From: JAYEHK01 sp034659475
Lineage (GTDB): Bacteria; Bacillota; Syntrophomonadia; Syntrophomonadales; Syntrophomonadaceae
DNA length: 50,558 nt
Assembly: GCA_034659475.1 (NCBI GenBank)
Contig: JAYEHK010000073.1
Coordinates: 1 to 50,558 of the forward strand
Reading direction: 5' to 3'
Each line of letters opens with the position of its first letter. Position 1 is the first letter of the stretch. Under the pieces are notes generated by a model. It was not told the origin of the DNA and made no database searches. It worked only from the letters and a program-made list of their open reading frames with translations. The position numbers and the translations under genes are program-made. This document shows, piece by piece, positions 7,646 through 14,615 of the stretch.

Positions 7646-8452
7646 TCATCCCCGCAATACAAAGCGGTGGATGGCTTCGGCTACGCCCTGTTCGTCATTG
7701 CTGCGGGTGACGTAATTGGCAATTTTTTTGACTTCGGGATAGGCGTTTCCCATAGCAACCCCCAGACCTGCCCATTCAATCATGGAGATATCATTATAAT
7801 TATCCCCTACAGCCATAACCTCGGACTGATGAATACCATATTGTCTGCAGATTACCTGCAGCGCATGCAACTTGGTGGCCTCTTTATTCAGTATCTCCAG
7901 GTATCGTTTCTTAAACCGGCTAATATTTAAATGTTCCCCATAACGATAACTTAATTCATCAACCAAATGAGAAAGCTGCTTTTTCTGTGGAACAACCGCA
8001 AGAATCTCCAGAGCTGGTCTGCTTTCCAGCAGATCAACAAGACTATCCACTTTGATCCTCTCAACCCCCGTTATAGAAGCATATTTTTCGTTGTCCTCGG
8101 TAAATGCTTCCACATAGAGCTGATCATCAAAATAGCTATGATAATAAACCCCTATCTCCTTCAAAAAATACATCAACTCTCTGCTCAATTCTGTAGGAAG
8201 CGGTTTATAATAAATTGTTTTTTCCGAAAGAGAATGTTTTACCAGCGCACCCTGATACGTAATAAGGGGAAGATCTATCTCCAGCTCATGGGCAAAACCT
8301 ACCGCTGATCGAAACATCCTCCCGGTTGCCAGCGTCACCAGCACACCTTTCTTACGAGCTTCCTGAATCGCACTTACACAGGGTGGCGCAATCTGATGCT
8401 TTGAATTCAGCAAGGTATCATCCAGATCAAGTGCAATCAATCGAATTGACAT
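7646..8452 (-). CDS. Cof-type HAD-superfamily phosphatase (paralog 2)
   Basis: This is a cytoplasmic Mg-dependent phosphohydrolase of the Cof/YkrA type. Motif I is LDLDDTLL (nucleophile and acid/base aspartates), motif II is TLATGR, and motifs III/IV are the lysine in LEILNKEATK plus VGDNYNDISM. The cap domain of Cof type lies between about residues 80 and 190. The frame opens at 8473, but the ATG at 8452 (MSIRLIALDLDDTLL) follows AAGGGGAG and is preferred, giving 268 aa. It is clearly related along its whole length to the gene just upstream. The spacing of 30 bp suggests a two-gene transcript. The substrate is unknown; family members hydrolyse sugar phosphates, FMN or other small phosphates. 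Confidence 0.85.
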   Translation of the reverse strand: MSIRLIALDLDDTLLNSKHQIAPPCVSAIQEARKKGVLVTLATGRMFRSAVGFAHELEIDLPLITYQGALVKHSLSEKTIYYKPLPTELSRELMYFLKEIGVYYHSYFDDQLYVEAFTEDNEKYASITGVERIKVDSLVDLLESRPALEILAVVPQKKQLSHLVDELSYRYGEHLNISRFKKRYLEILNKEATKLHALQVICRQYGIHQSEVMAVGDNYNDISMIEWAGLGVAMGNAYPEVKKIANYVTRSNDEQGVAEAIHRFVLRG

Positions 8453-8482
8453 CCTGTCTCCCCTTCTCCCCAAGCAGCTCTT

Positions 8483-9283
8483 TTATAATACAAATCGTTT
8501 GATAGCCTCTGCTACGCCTTCTTCATCGTTGCCGGTGGTAACAAAATCAGCAGCATCTTTGACTACATCAAACGCATTCCCCATCGCGATTCCCAGACCT
8601 GCCCATTCAATCATAGCAATATCATTGAAACTGTCTCCAACCGCCATGACTTCTTTCCGTTCAACACCATAATGCTCCGCAACCACCTGCAGTGCTTTCC
8701 CTTTATCCGCTTCCTTGCTCATAACTTCAAGAAAAAAAGGTTTGGAACGAGTGATATGCAACACATCGCCGTATCGTTCCTTCAGGTCAGTTTCCATGCG
8801 GAGAATCATTTTATCGTTGTCGGTTACAGCCATGATCTTCAGGGCATCACTGGTATCAAGTTCTTTTACCAGATCCCTCACAATGCGCGGCTTAACCCCT
8901 GCTATCCCGGCATAAAAACGGCCCTCTTCCGAAAGCACTTCCATGCAGAGTTCATCTTCAAAATAGCTGTGGTAGTGAACCCCGGTATTTTCAAAATAGT
9001 TCATCACTTTTGCCGCTAAGTTATCCGGCACCGGTTTGTAGTAGAGCACCTCCCCGGAAGCTGAATGCTTAACCCATGCTCCCTGATAAGTGATAAGGGG
9101 TACATCGATCTCCAATTGATTTGCATAAGGAAGTGCCGAAGCGTACATTCGACCAGTGGAAAAGGTAATCCATACCCCTTTTTTCCGAGCTTCTCGAATA
9201 ACTCTTACACACTCCGGTGATATTTTTAATCCTGAATCAAGCAGGGTATCATCCAGATCAAGAGCTACCAGCTTAACCGTCAT
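8483..9283 (-). CDS. Cof-type HAD-superfamily phosphatase (paralog 1)
   Basis: A 266-aa HAD phosphatase with motif I LDLDDTLLDS, motif II TFSTGR, lysine in LEVMSKEADKG and motif IV VGDSFNDIAM. The ATG is preceded by AAGGAGG. It aligns with the downstream paralog from end to end, sharing LITYQGA, YYKP.P, YHSYF, EVMAVGD and the ending EEGVAEAI.RFVL. The pair therefore arose by tandem duplication. The cap regions differ most, so the two probably prefer different phosphorylated substrates. No neighbour points to a specific one. Confidence 0.86.
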   Translation of the reverse strand: MTVKLVALDLDDTLLDSGLKISPECVRVIREARKKGVWITFSTGRMYASALPYANQLEIDVPLITYQGAWVKHSASGEVLYYKPVPDNLAAKVMNYFENTGVHYHSYFEDELCMEVLSEEGRFYAGIAGVKPRIVRDLVKELDTSDALKIMAVTDNDKMILRMETDLKERYGDVLHITRSKPFFLEVMSKEADKGKALQVVAEHYGVERKEVMAVGDSFNDIAMIEWAGLGIAMGNAFDVVKDAADFVTTGNDEEGVAEAIKRFVL

Positions 9284-9298
9284 AGTCCCTCCTTGTAC

Positions 9299-9322
9299 AA
9301 GCAGCCGAGCATTTGCCCGGCT
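9299..9322. terminator. Hairpin between the small membrane protein and the HAD gene (weak call)
   Basis: GCAGCCG...CGGCTGC forms a 7-bp stem extended by two more pairs around an A.C mismatch. A T-rich tail (GTTTTATTTTG) follows on the plus strand only; on the minus strand, where the genes lie, it is followed by TTGTACAAGGAGG. It may be a terminator for minus-strand transcripts from upstream with a weak tail, or a leader hairpin of the HAD pair. Confidence 0.4.
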
Positions 9323-9350
9323 GCGTTTTATTTTGATAGAAATTTTCTAT

Positions 9351-9707
9351 CTATTTCCTGCTGAACTTCTTATCCTCCACTAAATAGCTAGACAGGAAAC
9401 TAACCAGACTCAGCACAATCGCACTGAGAATTGCCCATCCAAACCCGTGTATATCAAACCCTTTTATCGTCGCCGAGGTGAGATAGAGCATAAACCCATT
9501 GATAATAAATGTAAATAACCCCAGTGATACTAGATTAAGCGGCAGTGTAAGCAGAATAAGAATAGGTCGAATAATTGCATTAATAATCCCCAAGAAAATG
9601 GAACCTACAATTGCCCCCCAGATGGTCAATTCAAATCCGGGCAAAAGAGCGGCAGTCAAAATAATTGCGGCAATGTTCAAAAGCCAGCGAAGTGTCCAAC
9701 CCTGCAT
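9351..9707 (-). CDS. Small four-helix membrane protein, phage-holin-4_2/YvlD-like family
   Basis: This 118-aa protein consists almost wholly of four hydrophobic segments (about 8-25, 29-52, 58-78 and 87-110) ending in a charged tail, EDKKFSRK. The blocks NAIIRPILILLTLPL.N and GLFTFIINGFMLYL are characteristic of the family that includes B. subtilis YvlD. Despite the holin label this is a chromosomal family not tied to phage, and some members are linked to envelope stress. The ATG follows GGAGGAGG. A TATAAT-like hexamer on the minus strand at 9754-9759 may serve as its -10, though no good -35 is visible. Function unknown. Confidence 0.75.
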   Translation of the reverse strand: MQGWTLRWLLNIAAIILTAALLPGFELTIWGAIVGSIFLGIINAIIRPILILLTLPLNLVSLGLFTFIINGFMLYLTSATIKGFDIHGFGWAILSAIVLSLVSFLSSYLVEDKKFSRK

Positions 9708-9845
9708 AAGCGCCTCCTCCTTCCTATCAATAACATAGCAATATTTGGACTAAATTATACCTGTATCATTATAATACGAAACTTTTCCATAAAATACTAA
9801 TGTTATTCGCGTTATTTTTGAATTTGGTTAGTAAGAAAATTGACT

Positions 9846-10048
9846 TTTAATAGACGCGGACGACACAGACTTTCTGGACTTACGCGGACTTTTTTGTAAG
9901 GGGTCAGGGGTGAGGAGTAAGGGCAATGCCTAACTCCTCACCCCTAACTTCTCACCAATTTTCATAGGTGGTTGGGGCCCCGGGGGTCAGGCTTGACCCC
10001 ATTTCTATTTTCATCGGTGGTTGTGACCTGCAAACATGGGTGGTTAAT
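9846..10048. repeat. Composite intergenic repeat (modules A-B-C) with a GGGGTCA hairpin
   Basis: In order it holds: AATAGACGCGGACGACACAG with further GGACTTACGCGGACT units; then TTTTTTGTAAGG. Next is a perfect 13-bp inverted repeat AGGGGTGAGGAGT/ACTCCTCACCCCT around AAGGGCAATGCCT. Then come the ATTTTCATAGGTGGTTG module, a hairpin GGGGTCA-GGCT-TGACCCC at 9983-10000, another TTTTCATCGGTGGTTGTG, and CATGGGTGGTTAATTAGAAA. The same order recurs near 20187 and 45711, so this is a multi-part repeat rather than chance similarity. No coding capacity. Confidence 0.75.
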
Positions 10049-10051
10049 TAG

Positions 10052-10083
10052 AAAAAGGCCTCCTGTTCAAGGAGGCCTTTTTT
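10052..10083 (-). terminator. Intrinsic terminator of the chemoreceptor gene
   Basis: A stem of AAGGCCTCC paired with GGAGGCCTT around a short loop, flanked by A and T runs, lies about 10 bp after the chemoreceptor stop. On the minus strand the stem is followed by TTTTTC. A strong rho-independent terminator. Confidence 0.85.
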
Positions 10084-10092
10084 GGGTTTTAT

Positions 10093-12291
10093 TTACGCAT
10101 CCACCTTGAATTGTTTAATGAGTTTTTCGAGAACATCCGCGTGACCTGCTACGGCTTCGGCGGCCGTGTTGACCTCGCTGGAGACGAGGCTTACCTCCTG
10201 GGTATTGCGTGCGATTTCTTGGGAGCCAGCGGTCGCCTCCTCAATGGTGGAGGCGATAGATTCCATGGCCTGTCCAATCTCTTCAATAGAGTGGGCAACC
10301 TGTTTTCGATCCTCGGTCATCTGTTCCATAAACTGCGCCATGGTTTGGCTGTCCTGCCTGTACTGTTGACCGACTTTGCCCATATCCGCATAGTCGTTTA
10401 ATACCTTTTGATTGATAAACGCCAGCAGTTTTTCTGTATGCCCGATTAATTCGCCTATGGCTGACTGTACCTGTCCAGTTATCGTTTGAATCCCACCTAC
10501 TGCATCAGCCGACTCTTCTGCTAATTTGCGGACCTCATCTGCAACCACAGCGAATCCTCTTCCCTGTTCCCCTGCTCGTGCAGCTTCAATCGCTGCGTTC
10601 AGGGCAAGGAGGTTGGTTTGATCAGCAATCCCCGCAATTTGTTCTGCCAATCCGGATATCTCGTCTACCACTCTGGCTCCTGAAATGGCCTGTTCAATCT
10701 GGGAACGCATATCTCCATATAAGGTTCGCGTGGTATTCTGGGTTTCTTCTGCCTGCTTTTGAACCCGTAAAGCTCTTTGTTCCACCTGACAAATTCGCTC
10801 TTTGTCCTGCTCCGCAGCCTCCAGCATTTTGTATAATTGATTGACCATCTGTTGGGAAGAGGCTGATGTTTCCTGCGTACTTGCAGACACCTCCTGCATC
10901 CCGGCGGCAATTTCTTCTGTCGAAGCAGAGATCTCCTCCATACCCAGTACAATCTTTCCACCGGATACATGTAAACCCTGACTTGAATCCGACAGGTCTG
11001 AAGCAGATAGCAACATTTCTCTTATTACTGCATTTAATTGTTTAATCATTTGATCCAGCGCCCGGGTCATTTCTCCAACTTCATCCTGGTTCGCCAGATA
11101 TTTTTCCGGAATCTGTACGGTTAAATCACCCTCTGCAACACTCTGTGTGTATTGCAGGGCATTGCTTATCGGGTTGGCAATTCTTCGGCCAATGAGCACT
11201 GCAGTAACCATCCCCAGCAATAAAATGAATAGACCTGCCAGTCCAATCGCCTTTTTCAGCCCTGTTAAACCAGAGAGGATTTCATTTGTAGACGCTGTCA
11301 CTGCCAGGGACCAGCCGGTATCACCTATCGGCGAAAAGCCCATCATTTTTTCATTTCCCTCGTATGTATATTCGCCCCATCCTTCCTGGCCATCAATCAT
11401 CTTTTTTTGTAATTCGACCAAGGACTGGAATTCGGGTTGCGATGCTACCTCAATATTGATATGGTTTTCCTGGTTCAATACCTTTTTCAGGTTAGGATGA
11501 GCAATAATCGTTCCTTGTGTATCCAGGATATATGTATATCCTGTTTGGCCGATAGTTACGTCCTTGGTCAGAATGCTCAACATGCCCCCTGATATTTTTC
11601 CCATCAACACCCCAACAACTTCCTGTTTTTCATCACGGATCGGAACCAGTGCATAAAAAGTCAGAATATTGTTAAGCTCGTTCACAACCGGATCAGATAT
11701 GAGGGATTCCCCTGCAAGCGCTGTTTTCACATAATCCTTATCATGGAGATTTTCAATAATCCCCGATGAATAAGTGGCTATTCCATCTGCTGAAACAACA
11801 GCAATTTGATTTACACTACTATCTTTTCTCTGTTCCGTTAAGGAAGGCATTTGCACGGCTAAATCCATTGATTTTATTTCATCCCTTGCTGCGATTCCCT
11901 TAAGTTCCTGCAAAGGGTTCTGTACGCGGGCTTCCACCACCCGCGAAGCCTGTTCGGCCACTAAAACCAATTGTCCCTGTGCCTCGTTCATAAGGGCCTG
12001 CGAAGAATAGTAATACGCAATGGAACCAAGTGCACCACAAACAACCAACAGCACGATAGTAAAGTTGACAGCCAGCTTATACGAAATCTTTTTTCCTTTC
12101 GCTTCTGCATTAGCTGTAGTTGTGATTTCCTGTTCGTTCCCATCACCTTCTGGATCAGATGCAACTGATGCAAACGCATCATCCATATCCTCTTGTACTG
12201 GAAATTCATGATTCATTTCATTTTCCTCATCAATTAAGTCAGTTGGTAACTGATCAGACTGTTTGGAAAAAAGCTTAATCTTTTTGCGCAA
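10093..12291 (-). CDS. Methyl-accepting chemotaxis protein with dCache-type sensor and acidic N-terminal extension
   Basis: A 732-aa transmembrane chemoreceptor. A cytoplasmic N-terminal stretch of about 70 aa, rich in Glu and Asp, precedes the first membrane helix (about 72-95). The periplasmic-side sensor (about 96-340) has a double-Cache look, with YTYILDTQGTIIAHPN and GWSLAVTAS. The second helix (about 352-372) leads into a HAMP domain (RRIANPISNALQ...) and then the signalling hairpin, with tip ALNAAIEAARAGEQGRGFAV. There is no C-terminal NWETF-type receptor-modification tail. The start is a TTG 10 bases after AGAGGAG. It should signal through CheA/CheW to the flagellar motor whose motAB genes lie at 31-33 kb. 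The ligand is unknown; Cache sensors often bind amino acids or organic acids. The long acidic N-terminal extension is unusual. Confidence 0.9.
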   Translation of the reverse strand: MRKKIKLFSKQSDQLPTDLIDEENEMNHEFPVQEDMDDAFASVASDPEGDGNEQEITTTANAEAKGKKISYKLAVNFTIVLLVVCGALGSIAYYYSSQALMNEAQGQLVLVAEQASRVVEARVQNPLQELKGIAARDEIKSMDLAVQMPSLTEQRKDSSVNQIAVVSADGIATYSSGIIENLHDKDYVKTALAGESLISDPVVNELNNILTFYALVPIRDEKQEVVGVLMGKISGGMLSILTKDVTIGQTGYTYILDTQGTIIAHPNLKKVLNQENHINIEVASQPEFQSLVELQKKMIDGQEGWGEYTYEGNEKMMGFSPIGDTGWSLAVTASTNEILSGLTGLKKAIGLAGLFILLLGMVTAVLIGRRIANPISNALQYTQSVAEGDLTVQIPEKYLANQDEVGEMTRALDQMIKQLNAVIREMLLSASDLSDSSQGLHVSGGKIVLGMEEISASTEEIAAGMQEVSASTQETSASSQQMVNQLYKMLEAAEQDKERICQVEQRALRVQKQAEETQNTTRTLYGDMRSQIEQAISGARVVDEISGLAEQIAGIADQTNLLALNAAIEAARAGEQGRGFAVVADEVRKLAEESADAVGGIQTITGQVQSAIGELIGHTEKLLAFINQKVLNDYADMGKVGQQYRQDSQTMAQFMEQMTEDRKQVAHSIEEIGQAMESIASTIEEATAGSQEIARNTQEVSLVSSEVNTAAEAVAGHADVLEKLIKQFKVDA

Positions 12292-12448
12292 AAAAATACA
12301 TCTCCTCTGCTATATATAGTACGACTCTGATAACATAAATACGCAATCCTTTCTAAATGTTACCATTAAAAATACATACTCCCATTATACAGCGGGAAGA
12401 CGCGAAGTATATATCAAATTAGTTGACTATTTGTATCATTAAGGGATG

Positions 12449-14251
12449 CTATTTTTCAACTTCATCGGGATGAAAATACAGATATACAGCGCGGGCCACC
12501 CTCTGGTTCATCCCGGGAGCACTGCATAGTTCTTCCACGGATGCCTCCCTGATCTTCGATACAGACCCAAAATGTTTGAGCAGTTGTTTCTTTCGGGTAT
12601 CTCCGATCCCCTCTATCTGATCGAGAACAGAACGGGTTAACTTTTTCCCACGTCGCTGCCGGTTGTACTGGATCGCAAAACGGTGAGCCTCATCCCGCAG
12701 GCGCTGCAGGATCATTAATCCCTCATCTCTGCGGTTTAATGCAATCGGTTCAGAAACTCCGGGTCGGAAGATGAGTTCATTCTTCTTGGCCAGGCCAATA
12801 ACGGGAATGTCAACACCCATATCATCCAGCACTTTTTTAACCGCATGGACCTGACCGAGCCCTCCATCGATGACAAGCAGGTCGGGTTCCGGCAGGAAAT
12901 GCGGATTCTGTTTTTTGGCTTCGGTAAACCTTCGTTCCAGCGTCTCGCTCATAGATGCGAAATCATCGTTTTGATTCCGGGAAATCTTAAAGCGACGATA
13001 TGATTTATTATCTGCCTTACCGTGTGAAAAAACGACCATAGAGGCTACCGTTTCTTCCCCAGCAAAATGGGAGATATCATAGCATTCCATCCGCTCCGGC
13101 AGGGCCTCCATCCGGAGAACTTCGGCAAGATGCAGCAATGCTTGGTGGACCTTGTTCTCATCCTCCATGCGTTCGTTCCACAGCAGGTTGGCGTTTTCCA
13201 TCAGCATGTTCATTAGCTTGTGTTTATCCCCTCGAACCGGCACTTTAATGTGTACCTTCTTGCCATTCTTTTCAGAAAGCCATTCCTCAAGCAATTCCTG
13301 TTCCCCAGGAAGCATATTCACTAGGATTTCCAATGGAATGTCCCTATGATTATCGTAATGCTGCTTCAAAAAGAATCCCATCATTTCAGCAGGATCATCA
13401 GCAATGGCACTTTTCATCCAAAAGGTGTCCCGGGCTGTCAGATTACCGCCGCGAAGCTGGAAGGACAGAATCAGGTTTTCCCTTTCTCCGGCAATCATCC
13501 CGATTAAATCCAGATTGTAATCTTGTTCAAAGCTCACCTTCTGTTTTTCCCCCAGCACCTGAATGGCTCGGACCTGATCCCGCAAACGCGCAGCTTTTTC
13601 GAACTCGAGGTTGGCCGCAGCTGCCTGCATTTCATTTTGTTTTTGCGCCAGCAATCCTTCTGCTCTCCCTTCCAGAAGGGTCACCAGTTGATCGACCATC
13701 TGCTGATAATCTTCCTGATTCACCTGGCCCGTACAGGGTGCCAGACATTTCCCCATATCATAGTTCAGACAGGGACGTTGACGTTCATGGAAGGTCGTGC
13801 AGCTGCGAAGGGGAAAAATCCCCTTCAGCAAACGGACCGTTTCCTTCAGAGATCCCACATCGGTAAAGGGGCCAAAATACCTGGACTCCTGATCCTTTTT
13901 TTCTCTGACAATACAGATCCGCGGATAGGCCTCGGCCGTAATCTTCAGGTAGGGGTAAGTCTTATCATCCCGCAACAGGATATTGTAGCGGGGTTGGTAG
14001 GATTTTATGAGGTTATTTTCCAGAATCAGTGCTTCGACTTCCGAGCTGGTCACGGTATACTCAAAATCCTCCACCCTGGCCATCATTGCTCTGACCTTCG
14101 GATGAAGGCTATCGGCAGACTGAAAGTAAGACCGCATACGGTTCCTCAGCTTCTTCGCCTTCCCCACATAAATAATCTTCCCGTCCTTATTCTTATAAAG
14201 ATAAACCCCCGGCAGCAAAGGCACACTCTTCAAACGATCCCTTAATTCCAT
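12449..14251 (-). CDS. uvrC: Excinuclease ABC subunit C (UvrC)
   Basis: The dual-incision nuclease of nucleotide excision repair, 600 aa (typical). Domains in order are the GIY-YIG nuclease (about 12-95, PLLPGVYLYK...YVGKAKKLRNR), a cysteine cluster (C..F..RPCLNYDMGKCLAPC), the UVR helical motif that meets UvrB (about 205-240, NLEFEKAARLRDQV), the RNase H-like second nuclease (YDISHFAGEE, VIDGGLGQ), and C-terminal helix-hairpin-helices (IEGIGDTRKKQLLKHFGS). All catalytic blocks look intact. The ATG has GAGGAGGG before it. It is the last of uvrB-uvrA-uvrC, separated from uvrA by a repeat-bearing gap of about 360 bp. It may therefore share the SOS-controlled transcript or have its own promoter; none is evident. 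Confidence 0.96.
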   Translation of the reverse strand: MELRDRLKSVPLLPGVYLYKNKDGKIIYVGKAKKLRNRMRSYFQSADSLHPKVRAMMARVEDFEYTVTSSEVEALILENNLIKSYQPRYNILLRDDKTYPYLKITAEAYPRICIVREKKDQESRYFGPFTDVGSLKETVRLLKGIFPLRSCTTFHERQRPCLNYDMGKCLAPCTGQVNQEDYQQMVDQLVTLLEGRAEGLLAQKQNEMQAAAANLEFEKAARLRDQVRAIQVLGEKQKVSFEQDYNLDLIGMIAGERENLILSFQLRGGNLTARDTFWMKSAIADDPAEMMGFFLKQHYDNHRDIPLEILVNMLPGEQELLEEWLSEKNGKKVHIKVPVRGDKHKLMNMLMENANLLWNERMEDENKVHQALLHLAEVLRMEALPERMECYDISHFAGEETVASMVVFSHGKADNKSYRRFKISRNQNDDFASMSETLERRFTEAKKQNPHFLPEPDLLVIDGGLGQVHAVKKVLDDMGVDIPVIGLAKKNELIFRPGVSEPIALNRRDEGLMILQRLRDEAHRFAIQYNRQRRGKKLTRSVLDQIEGIGDTRKKQLLKHFGSVSKIREASVEELCSAPGMNQRVARAVYLYFHPDEVEK

Positions 14252-14310
14252 AAAAATCCCTCCTCGGGGTGCTGAGTTGATGTTAAAAAATCCAACCCGT
14301 CTAAATTTGT

Positions 14311-14583
14311 TGAGAAGACGCGGACCTACGCGGACCTACGCGGACCTTTTGGACTAACACAGACTTTTAATTTTTCTTAAATATTATATCTAGTTCTTCT
14401 TTTATCACGAAAGATCCCTCTAGTATTCTCCGCCAACGCTTCTGAAATATTTCTCCCAATAGGCATTCAACAATTGCATTCAACCAAATGCAATTGTTGA
14501 AATGCAATGAAATCAATATTGATTTATTAAAAATGAAAGGTCCGCGAATGTCCAATAAGTCCGCGTAAGTCCGCGTAGGCTTC
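14311..14583. repeat. Intergenic element with terminal inverted repeats between uvrA and uvrC
   Basis: The left end has three tandem units of ACGCGGACCT and then TTTTGGACTAACACAGAC. The right end, read in reverse, gives CCTACGCGGACTTACGCGGA then CTTATTGGAC. The central part holds a separate perfect 12-bp hairpin (CAACAATTGCAT / ATGCAATTGTTG, 14468-14499). A 73-codon open frame inside is low-complexity and has no ribosome binding site; I do not call it a gene. Confidence 0.75.
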
Positions 14584-14615
14584 AACACCGGAATAAGGTA
14601 CCAATGAGCTACAGC

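Noticed and set aside
9351..9707. Prophage holin
   Set aside because: The family name suggests phage, but there are no other phage genes and the neighbours are housekeeping genes.
13333..14245. Long open frames on the plus strand opposite uvrC (177 and 240 codons)
   Set aside because: They lie antisense to the well-conserved uvrC, have no ribosome binding site and translate to no recognisable domain.
14367..14588. 73-codon open frame between uvrA and uvrC
   Set aside because: It lies inside a repeat element, has no ribosome binding site and its end is made of the inverted repeat.
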